Assembly: GCA_963556255.1 (NCBI GenBank)
Contig: OY744610.1
Location: 67,909,457-67,973,456 of the forward strand
Source of the DNA: Allolobophora icterica
Lineage: Eukaryota > Annelida > Clitellata > Crassiclitellata > Lumbricidae
DNA length: 64,000 nucleotides
Reading direction: 5' to 3'
This document shows, piece by piece, positions 55,250-64,000 of this stretch. A model generated the notes under the pieces. It saw nothing but the letters and a program-made list of their open reading frames with translations, ran no database searches and had not been told where the DNA came from. The translations under genes and the position numbers were made by a program. Within the stretch, counting starts at the first letter, position 1. Each line of letters starts with the position of its first letter.

Positions 55250-56390
55250 GTTCGTCGCAGGGTTCACTGCGTCGATGGTGACGCCGCGCTAGGCATGCTG
55301 GGAATGCGGTATACACAACAATTTCTCGATTTAATTAACGCGTTTTAATGTGTTGCTATTATTCAGGAATTAGTCAGACTTCTCTGGTTTTATGATAAAC
55401 GTTGTTTGTGTGATTTGTCGTTTTCGATGGTTTATTCGGTGCCTTGTGCAAATGTAAATGCAAATATTATGTTTCCTAAATCTGTCGCTTTTAAATTCCG
55501 AATTTAACTAATTCTGGTCGTACAGAAAGTGTTCTGGCTATGGATGCCATATTTTTTAACGGGTATTAGGCCTAATTAACTGGATTGATGTTGACTTGAT
55601 TAACACAATGTGTACTATATTCTGCTTTAAACGTGCCTAATAATCACCAAAGCTGTATTTTCGCCAAAGTTTAACTGGGTCGACTTGTAAGTGCCTGTCG
55701 ACCTAAACATTTCGTGTGAAAGTGTTGGATAGGTTCTTTTCAGGATGTGAGGAACAATTCGCAAAAGTCGATCTAGTTCTTGACAGCTCCTTATTTTCTG
55801 CGCATTGGATGGCACATCGAAACCCTTGTTGCATAGACTTTTGCCTCTTCGGAATATCTGTCACTTTTGTGTTTCGAGAGGGTTAACGAAAAGTTCAATA
55901 GGTAATTAAAGGGTCAAGGAGGGACGAAGAGTTTAGTCATAAAACCGGCTTTTGGTGAATTTCTTCATAGAACTGGCTCGTCTTGCACGGGTAGAATAGT
56001 TTTGAAGCTGTGTTAGTCCTTAAAACTTGTCTATTGTCATTCTCATTTTAGGACCGCGTTTGCTGCATGGTTGTGGTGCTTCATTCAATGTATTCACGTA
56101 GGCTATGTGTATGGATTTGTCCTTTTCTTACATGCGTCTCGTCGTTGAGAGCATTGCGGAACTATAGAACGTAATGTAATGTAAATCTCCGAAGAGCATT
56201 CGATCGTAACCAGGATTTCACTTTAATTCTATATTTTTCCGCATTAATGTTGCAACGCTTTTGAGCAGGTACTTAAACTATTCCACGTTAAATGTGTTGA
56301 TGCATACATACTTCCATATTAAAGTACATGTGGACTTGACTATTGTAACTCCACTGTTTCCTGTTCGGTAAATCACATAAGTACCGAAGG
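55250..56390 (+). other. 3' region of aquaporin D
   Basis: Collinear with the 3' regions of A-C (AACGCGTTTTAATGTGTTGC, AAAACCGGCTTTTGGTGAA, TCTCCGAAGAGCATTCGATC). Homology stops at about 56370, before the AATAAA site and the cysteine-rich gene, so D lacks that part of the unit. Confidence 0.5.
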
Positions 56391-57110
56391 TTCTTTTAGT
56401 TGTCATGTATCACTGTCTTTGATGTTGTAATTTTATGTGCACGCTTAAGTGAACAACCGTTTAGCATTGTGTAATTGCGATGAAGAGTTTGCCTTTGAGA
56501 GAACTGTGAACTATGTTGTCAATGTTGACAGCTGTAGTCATCGATTTCCCTCCAAAAGCGCCGACTGAGTGGACCGCTTGCAAAGGCCGCAGCGTCTTGA
56601 TGATATTAGCCTTTAATCGATTCCGTTTAGATAATTTTTACAGATGTAGTAGATCGCATCGTTTGTCAGGTTGAAGTTTTGAGGTCAAGTTTATTTTGAA
56701 ATTTTATCAGTTCCTGTACGTGCATGGAATTTTGAAAGTGTTCGAGAAGGTTCTATGAGGACGGTTAATAAATTAGTAATTCTTTATGTGTTAAATTATT
56801 TTTCGTCCGCACCAATTCAAACGAACACGGACGACGGATCTGACGCGATCAATTCACTGAGAAATGACACTGAACAGGGTAGAGGACAGACGGTCGCTAT
56901 AGATATACGTTTACATTTACATTTTTACCACAGTCTCCGGCGCTGTGCCATTGTGAGGCTTTGACAAAAAGATATCCGACGCCTTGCAATAGACCGTTAC
57001 GGAAGAGTGGCATAAACATGCGGTTCAGCTACCTTGTCTTTCTACTGATGGTGTTCTTGGGCATATATAGTGAAAAGATGGTTATGGTTGGTTAGTTGCT
57101 GTTTAACAGC
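56391..57110. other. No gene seen
   Basis: Unique-looking AT-rich sequence. A 69-codon frame at 56755 has no recognisable feature and I do not call it. Confidence 0.4.
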
Positions 57111-57507
57111 GCTGTGTCATAACAAAGATGACTAGCGTCGCCCTCCTCCTGTATACAGGATTGCGACTGGCACTACCAGAGTAAGAACCGTGGCACAGTC
57201 ACGTGATCTAAGTAAGCTTATAGGCCTAGGCGTTGTATGTTATTTAAAGGTCGCTTGATAACCCTCCGTGGGTATTAAGCGACATTTCCGAATACACTGG
57301 TTCAGTCTGGTTGCGGCGTTTCTCAGAATTGAAAACGAAAACTGATGGAAACGCAAGTGGAGAACGTGACATCTGTTGCTTTAGGACTCCGTGCATGGTT
57401 GGCTCTAACAGGACAACGACAGGTCGTATAAGCTATAGAGATATACTACAGCCTTCGCATGGTTGTGTATAGGGGCCTGCAATATTATTCTAATCTGTCT
57501 GCGGACC

Positions 57508-57508
57508 C

Positions 57509-57546
<38 letters not shown>
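57508..57546 (+). repeat. (CAGA)n microsatellite
   Basis: About ten perfect CAGA units. Confidence 0.95.
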
Positions 57547-57547
<1 letters not shown>

Positions 57548-58104
57548 TAATGGACTCAGCCGATGATGTAGGCCTACACAGCATGCATAGGCCTACTGTA
57601 GGAAGGCCTATTGTAGGAGCCTCTGCGTTTAAACTATGAAGCGAGTTTTCGGCATTGGTTTCGTTTTCAATATCGGTATAAAAACGAGAATTGGGTCATG
57701 GGTAATTGGGTCAAGGAGGCTTGAAGGTGATGAAGATGGGGCGCATTTTGAAGGTGGTTATCAGAGGATGGAATTTTTGTGATTGAGCGGAAGACCAATT
57801 TACGAAGAGAAGACGAGGTATACTGTATACATGTAGTTGGTTGGTCAGAGTCTGTTGATCGTTGTTCAAGAAACTACTTGTTGAGAATTGAACCTTGAGC
57901 ATTTCACTCGGTCGCCTTAGTGGCTACATATGTAGGGTCCTTCTCAAGCGGTGGTGGCGGGGGGATATCTATTGACCGCAGATTTGTCACTTAGCTTTCT
58001 CTGTCGTCTGTATGTATGTGTCTGTGTGCCTGTCTTTCCTTCTCTATTTCTTTCATTCTTTATCTGTCTATTCTTTGGTTTTAATAATTCATAATTTCAT
58101 ATTG

Positions 58105-58212
58105 TCTGTCTCTGTCTGTCTGTCTGTCTGTCTCTGTCTGTCTGTCTCTGTCTGTCTGTCTGTCTGCCTGTCTGCCTGCCTGTCTGCCTGCCTGTCTGTC
58201 TGTCTGTCTGTC
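58105..58212 (+). repeat. (TCTG)n/(CCTG)n microsatellite
   Basis: TCTG units with a CCTGCCTG patch in the middle. Confidence 0.92.
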
Positions 58213-58764
58213 TATCTATCTGTGTGTATTGTCTGTTCATAATTGTCTGTTGCAAGTCAATCATTAAGCTTCTGCGTCTAGGCCAATGGTCGACGTATTA
58301 ACAGAAGGCAGCCCACAGCGTGTAATAATCCGTTTTGATCCGATGTTATTATATTACCTCACGCAGTGTTCGCCGTTGTTAATTACAACGGCTGATTGAA
58401 CAATGGAAATGACGCCAGCGCAGGTAATAATCGCCTCTAGGTAGACCTCGGCAGGTACGCACGCTCATAATCTAATAATAATTACACGTGTACCACGTCG
58501 TACATACCTACATACCGACCAACTTGTAATCAAATATGAAAGCCAAAGAACAACGCCTCTTTCGTACTCTGGTAGTGCCAGTCTCAAGTCTGGATAAAGG
58601 AGGAGAGCGACGCTAATCAACTTTGTTATGACAGAGCGTCGATGAATAATAACAACTGTAACCAAATTCAAAGACTTCCTTGCGTATGATGAGCAGCGTT
58701 GACGTCATTCTATTGCTTTCCAGGGGCTACAGATGCCAAGGTACAGGTGGCAGTTGTGTTGATG

Positions 58765-58990
58765 CGGAAAGATGCCCAGAAGGAAAGATGCCTAAGATGC
58801 CTAGAAGGAAAGATGCCTTAGATGCCTAGAAGGAAAGATGCCTTAGATGCCTTAGAAGGAAAGATGCCTTAGATGCCGAGAAGGAAAGATGCCTTAGATG
58901 CCGAGAAGGAAAGATGCCTTAGATGCCTTAGAAGGAAAGATGCCTGAGATGCCTAGAAGGAAAGACGCATGAGATGCCTAGAAGGTCAGT
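58765..58990 (+). repeat. 25-26 bp minisatellite
   Basis: About nine units of GGAAAGATGCCTTAGATGCC plus TAGAA or GAGAA, itself an internal near-duplication of GATGCC. No open frame is maintained across it. Confidence 0.92.
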
Positions 58991-59084
58991 TCGTCCCAAT
59001 GATACAGTATACGATTGATAAGATATTTTAAGATACCTGGTGTGTCATGTTTGACCTTTTTAAGATCAATCAATATCATATCAT

Positions 59085-59200
59085 ATCATACACGGTTGTT
59101 TACAAAGCGCCGCTCACAGTATAGACTATTCAGAGGCGCTCCCAGCGTGACATCCCCGAGGGAAAAGGAAGGTCTTCAGGCAATGGAGAGAAGAGAGATT
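59085..59200 (-). mobile_element. L2-like LINE 3' end, minus strand
   Basis: TACAAAGCGCCGCTCACAG...ATTCAGAGGCGCTCCCAGCG is the complement of the L2-like 3' hairpin. Confidence 0.5.
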
Positions 59201-60400
59201 AACGGCATTAATTGGAGGTCAAAGGTGAGCCTGAGCCAAATGGTCGTGAAAGACCACACAGTTTGTTGGTATCTTTCGTTTCGTTCAGTGGGTCTTTGAC
59301 AGGTACACGCTGCCAGGGACGACTCACCTTCAGCTCAACAGTCAATAATCAACATCTATGCTTCAGCAGCAGGAGCAGTGGCGTTCACCAACCACCTGTA
59401 TATATGGCACGTGTGTGTCCACAACCAGGTGAGTCAGACGTAACAATGAGGTGCTGAGGACAGGTATATACAGAAGCAGAGCTATACCTGGTACTGCAGC
59501 AGCAGCAGGTGAGATGGATCGATGGGAGAGCGTGACTAGATATTATGTTGACCTGTCTTCAGATATCCAGTCTCAGACGTCAAAGGTCTTTGCAGTCACA
59601 AGGCGTCGTCAAACGACGGTAACCGATTGGTCAGAGCGCTCGACTTATAACGTCGAGGGGGTTCAAGCTTCTTACTCCGAGGCGGTTACCGAATATACAG
59701 GGACCTTGAGCAAGTTCTTCACTCATAGTTGATCAACACCATCCGGAGGAAGGGAGGGATGGACAGAGGGACGGAGGAAGGGAGGGAGGGAAGGAGCGAG
59801 GAAGGAAGGGAGGGAGGGAAGGAGGGATAGAGGCATGGGCGGCGATTCCTGGGGGTCGAGGAGGACAAGACCCCACCGTTAACAGTGGGGGACATAGTAT
59901 ACAGCTGCCCCCAAATTTTGAAGAAACACCAAAAATAGGTCAACAAAATTTCACGCGCGAAAAACGTTGTCACCTCTTTCTGATCAGATCACTTCAAAAG
60001 TGTCCCGTGCCCCTCCCCCCCCCCCACCTGTCAAACAAGATCGCCGCCAGTGGAGAGAGGGAGGGCATGCAATGCTAGATTCACTGGGAGAACAGACTGC
60101 ATTGAAGCGTTGGATTTCCATAGGCAAGCGCTGAAAGAAGGAAGCAGCCTAGTCTGTCTCATCTGTCGATTCATTATCTTCTCCATTGATTCTCTTCTGA
60201 ACTTAAATCGAAACTGAAAGTAAAACCTTTTAAGAAATCCCACCCGATGCATGACTTTTTTTCCTAACTTCCTCATTGATGGAAAAATCAGAGCTTCACA
60301 GCTTTTTCAACCACGGCACCCTTCCTATAGACTTTCACCAGACGGCACTAGCCCTAACCCTAACCCTGTTGCATTTATGGTACTAATATTATATATATAT
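59201..60400. other. No gene seen; G-rich runs
   Basis: (GGGA)n/(GGAAGGGA)n at 59745-59835, then 59850-60025 with a stretch similar to part of the MITE at 6908-7164 (GGGGACATAGTATACAGCTG, AAATTTTGAAGAAACACC). Three CCCTAA units at 60353-60367. Confidence 0.45.
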
Positions 60401-60458
60401 ATATATACTAAATAAATAAATAAATAAATATATATATGCATATATATGTATAGGCCTA

Positions 60459-60602
<144 letters not shown>

Positions 60603-60735
60603 GTATATGCACTTATTCGTTTTAAATAAAGTAACATTTATTTATCCACTTTCTGTTGTAAATAATCTCTGCTGCCTGATTCTGCAGCTGATCAAGTGAT
60701 GATCACTAGTATTCTATGTATCTTGGGAGGATGAG

Positions 60736-61715
60736 GTGTGCCCACTGACCATAAATAGTCATCATGGTTTGTATCTTCATCAGCTTTATGCTGACGACAT
60801 CCAAGCATATGTCCACTGCCGCGCAGCTGATGCAGTGGCCTCTGTTGGATTGATGTGCCGCGCTATTGATGCCCTCTCATCTTGGATGGCCTCGAACCGG
60901 TTGCTTCTGAACCCGTCCAAAACTCAATTCATTTGGCTTGGTGGTCGTAGACAGCTGGCGGGCGTTGACCTACTACAACTGACTGAAACCTTTCCCCATA
61001 TCACTTTCTCCCTTACTGTTCGTGACTTAGGTGTTACGCTGGATCGAGAGCTTAGTCTCTCTCAGCACGTTAACTTGGTCACTCGGAACTGTTATTATCA
61101 GCTCCGGCAGTTGCGTGTTGTACTGAGGTCCCTCTCCCATGATGCTGCAGTGATCTTAGTTCATGCATTTGTCACTGGTAGAGTTGACCACTGTTGCTCG
61201 GTCCTTGTTGGTCACTCCAAGGGCCTAATGGGGCGACTTGACCGGGTCCTTCGTTCTGCTGCTAGACTTATTGGTCGCATTCCAAAATATGACCCAGTCT
61301 CTGCCTATATGCGTGACGTCTTACATTGGCTTCCTGCCTCTGAGCGCATCTCCTACAGGATAGCAGCACTAGTTTGGCGGTGTCTCTCCGGTAGCGCCCC
61401 ATCCTACCTGTCTGAACTCTGCTGCCCGATTTCTGACTTAGCTTCTCGCAGAGCTTTGCGCTCTGCGACTAATGGGGAGCTATTGGTCCCTCGGACCCGC
61501 TCCGAGGTCAGGCAACGCCGAGCCTTCTCGGTTGTTGGCCCGTCTACCTGGAATGGTCTTCCGATATCCTTACGCTGCTTCCCCCGGAATAATTCACCTG
61601 TTTTCTTACGACAACTCAAGACCTATCTGTTTAGCCGTGGCTGGGCTGGGAGCGCCTCTGAGTAGGTCTCTTGAAGAAGCGCTATATAAATGTCCAGAAT
61701 GAATGAATGAGTATC
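60736..61715 (+). mobile_element. L2-like LINE, intact C-terminal third, 309-codon open frame
   Basis: Begins at the RT active-site motif LYADDIQAYVHC and runs open to the ORF2 end: SSWMASNRLLLNPSKTQ, VRDLGVTLDRELSLSQH, ILVHAFVTGRVDHC, LHWLPASERISYRIAALVW, FSVVGPSTWNGLPISL, ending SASE. The 3' end CGCCTCTGAGTAG...GAAGCGCTATATAAATG is followed by GAATGAATGA. With no stop over about 930 bases it is the youngest-looking LINE of the window, but it is 5'-truncated. Confidence 0.9.
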
Positions 61716-62164
61716 TATTACTGTATATTAATGATAAACACTAAAAACAGTCATTATGTCGACGTCAGTACTGATAATCAGGAATTGTCAGCTGTTGTTT
61801 TAAAAATTTAAACACCAGATAACCGGAACAGAGTAAAAGCATACTAGGCCTATAAACCAGAATGAAAAACAATGACTAATGGGGCGCGGTTGACTTTGCA
61901 AAGAATGCGAAATTGTGTCAATACTAGCTTGAACGGCGGTTGACAAGCACCGTTGAAGTACACAGTCTGGTAAGAAATTATACTTGACTGCACTAATTTA
62001 TCAAGACAGCGCATATTATGAATAAGTGATAATTTATTATTATTTAAGACTTCTGATTTCCGACATTCGGCCACGGCACACTTCTACCGCGTTCTCGGCA
62101 CACTAATGTACCACGGCACACAGATTGGGAAGTGTTGTACAGTAAACTGTATTAATTTTGATGT

Positions 62165-62352
62165 TGTCCTCTTTCCAAAGTTCAGAAGTGAACACACGAC
62201 CATACGACAGAACATCAATGGCGCTGAGCAATTGTGAGCGAAGAACTTGCTGAAGGTCATTACACAGTGATTGCCTCGGGCGGGGTTCGAACTGGCACTC
62301 TGCGCGTTACAGGCCGATCGAGCGCTCTAACCAATCGGCCACATTAGCACAC
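62165..62352 (-). mobile_element. tRNA-derived SINE, minus strand
   Basis: Complement of B box GGTTCGAAC at 62285-62295 (GGGGTTCGAACTGG context) and an A-box-like TGGTTAGAGCG (complement near 62322-62333). Family of 1570-1735. Confidence 0.6.
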
Positions 62353-62904
62353 ATAGCTGCTGTAGCTATCTGCCTAGATGGCTGTCTGTTTAGATGCCTG
62401 TCAATATGTCTATATGTCCGAGGAAGATCATGATCGTAATTTTAATTGTAAACTCCAGATTTCTAAAGCTCCACTCTACTTAGCTTTAAGCTAAGCGCAA
62501 AGCACAAAGATCAATCACGAGTGACACGAGATATAGGCCTTGGATACTTGAAAGAGCACGTGTTTCAGTCAGTATGAGAATTGTAGAAAAAAGACTGGGG
62601 GGGGTTAGACCTTGATTCGTGTGAAGTTGGGGTGTGCAGTGAAGACTTTACTATGGGGTCCTAAGAAAGACTATAGGGGGTTGAACCCCCCAACCCCCCG
62701 ACAATTCTCACCCTGGTTTCAGTTGTGAGTGAATTAGACCTGTGGAGAGATAGCCTGCAGAGGTTTTGGTGAGTTCGCAAGACTGAACTGATATTGCCGT
62801 AATTCTGGAGGGATCGAGTTTATTCCACAGAGGTGGAACAGCTATCATGGCTATGGAGCGATTCGCAATGTTTAGTGATGAGGTGACGAAAGGCCGAAGT
62901 GTAA

Positions 62905-62919
62905 GTAAGTAAGTAAGTA

Positions 62920-62969
<50 letters not shown>

Positions 62970-63110
62970 TAAGTAAGTAAGTAAGTAAGTATTATCTTTA
63001 TTTAACCGGTTGCAAAAGATTCGCACTTCAGTGTAGGCCTACATGCATCAAATAATGCAATATAGAATACAACAGTTAAAAAACAACAGCATCACAATCA
63101 ATTTGAATAC
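62905..63110 (-). mobile_element. CTTA-tailed LINE 3' end, minus strand, with patterned microsatellite
   Basis: (GTAA)n, then nine or ten GCAA units, then (GTAA)n again (62905-62990), followed by ATTATCTTTATTTAACC, the complement of the CTTA-tailed LINE 3' end. Confidence 0.6.
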
Positions 63111-63339
63111 AGCATTCTCCCAATGAAATTTTTCCTCATGTTATAATTGTCCAGTGGAGTAATTAAGCACTCTATCGTGAGACCGAAAGGGCGGAAGAGG
63201 AGCGGATTGAGTGAAGTGGTTGGACTGTAGATTTACGCTGGTTCTTTACGTTTTATGACCGAAAATATCAACGGTTACGCTTGCGATTAACGTGAGACGA
63301 TCATTAGTAAAATATAGCGCAACAGAAATCGGTTACTTC

Positions 63340-63632
63340 CTACTTGGGGCTATATATAAAAAAGCGCAGGGTTTCTGCAAAAGGCGAATTCACGTTCTGC
63401 GAACTCATGTTTATTCATCAGCTGACGTCAGACGGTCACGTGACCAAAACAACGGCAGCCGTGTGTCAGCTGACGATTGCAACGAACTGTTGTTTTTGTT
63501 GTTGTTGGTGTTGTCTACGGGTCGGTTTCCCTTTCGTAGGATAACACAGGGGTGGATGAGCCCCCGTTCGAAGCCTAGACCGCGATACATTTAACCGTCG
63601 TCGAAGAATCGTCTTTCTACGGACGGTCGCAG
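63340..63632 (+). promoter_or_regulatory. TATA-box promoter and probable 5' UTR exon of a gene running off the right edge
   Basis: TATATATAAA at 63351-63360. Downstream are a CRE-type TGACGTCA (63423-63430), an E-box palindrome GTCACGTGAC (63435-63444) and GTCAGCTGAC (63465-63474). The stretch ends with a strong donor GTCGCAG|GTGAGC at 63632/63633. The composition change and clustered palindromes suggest a promoter, with transcription start about 30 bases after the TATA box. Confidence 0.45.
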
Positions 63633-63714
63633 GTGAGCGATTGCTGAAAGATTTCGTGTCCTTGATAAAAATTTCTCGTTTCATTTGATGGGCTAAAGTT
63701 CGTCTGTGGTCGCC

Positions 63715-63963
63715 ATGGCCGACCAAAACAGGTCGAATGACCCAAACGATGGGTTCACACGTGTCTCCCACCCCTCGGGAGGGCGGTTCTTGGTCCCCTC
63801 AGGGATATTTAGACGACCCACTGACTTTGTGGGACGGGTACGGGACGGCGTTGGCCGAGCAGGGAAGTGGTCGGCTGGCAATGAGCGACAGCTGGGTCAG
63901 TCGGGTAGGAAGATGACTTGGCAGTTTGACCCTGTGTCGGGATGGTGTTTGTGGGTCAGGTAG
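63715..63963 (+). CDS. Candidate short ORF, unknown, doubtful
   Basis: ATG in good context (GTCGCCATGG) opens 82 codons beginning MADQNRSNDPNDGFTR, with no recognised domain and an odd Gly/Arg-rich middle. If the donor at 63633 is used, this lies in an intron. If not, it could be the first coding exon read past its true donor. A short upstream ATG (63688) ends at once. I give it low weight. Confidence 0.2.
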   Translation: MADQNRSNDPNDGFTRVSHPSGGRFLVPSGIFRRPTDFVGRVRDGVGRAGKWSAGNERQLGQSGRKMTWQFDPVSGWCLWVR

Positions 63964-64000
63964 AAGTAGGAACTGGCTTAAACTGGCTGTAGATTAAGAA

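Larger units (their letters stand above)
57112..58640. mobile_element. Possible foldback/TIR DNA element
   Basis: 57114-57190 (TGTCATAACAAAGATGACTA, CTGGCACTACCAGAGTA) recurs inverted at about 58563-58635. Inside, a (CAGA)n run (57508-57546) and a (TCTG)n run (58109-58210) are also inverted relative to each other. No transposase frame seen; target duplication not found. Confidence 0.45.

Noticed and set aside
56755..56964. 69-codon frame as a secreted peptide
   Set aside because: Some hydrophobic start, but no splice, conservation or family support visible.
58105..58212. CRISPR-like array
   Set aside because: Simple 4-bp microsatellite in a eukaryotic genome; no spacers.
60353..60367. Interstitial telomere repeat (CCCTAA)3
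   Set aside because: Only about three units; too short to mean a telomere fusion.

Overview
The window is animal (metazoan) nuclear DNA. Genes are split by canonical GT-AG introns, the bulk is non-coding and repeat-rich, and there are non-LTR retrotransposons, tRNA-derived SINEs and hAT-type DNA transposons, with no operons or ribosome-binding sites. A marine invertebrate, probably a deuterostome, is my best guess. It rests on vertebrate-like intron positions in the aquaporins and the repeat types, and is weak.

Layout. Positions 1-6100 hold the last seven coding exons (+ strand) of diphosphomevalonate decarboxylase (MVD, sterol/isoprenoid pathway); its 5' part lies upstream of the window. 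From about 11300 to 55250 there is a tandem array of four classical (AQP1/AQP4-type) aquaporin genes, here called A (11314-14720), B (24531-29714), C (43844-45997) and D (50675-55243), all on +. Each has the same three coding exons: 181 codons for TM1-TM5 with the first NPA box, 27 codons for the second NPA box, then TM6 plus a cytosolic tail. The tails differ by copies of a 23-residue acidic/basic repeat.

Downstream of A, B and C, in convergent orientation, lie decaying copies of a second family with a VVFDG...GPS.KD block and a C-terminal cysteine-rich domain. A PIN-like GDAD fragment of the same family lies upstream of D. Shared flanks show that the array grew by duplication of a unit larger than the aquaporin gene. 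A broken copy of MVD exon 5 with its introns, at 19190-21315, is a scar of that history.

Between the genes is a dense mobile-element landscape: RTE-like LINEs (6400-7215, 32836-34660), CR1/Rex-like LINEs with CTTA tails (26997-29196, 39080-41690), L2-like LINEs (37025-39075, 42440-43115, 60736-61715), at least five SINEs, and several hAT-type elements with readable 8-bp target duplications. From 56400 to 63300 I see no gene, only repeats. At 63340-63640 there is a TATA-box promoter and a probable 5' exon of a gene running off the right edge.

Most notable points: two in-frame starts with an N-terminal cysteine cluster in B and D (compare AQP4 M1/M23), loss of the selectivity-filter His in A, a recursive-splice-like AG|GTRAGT site before every aquaporin coding exon, an in-frame tandem array of splice donors in MVD, gene-conversion-like identity among the aquaporins, and transposon insertions datable from paralogous empty sites.
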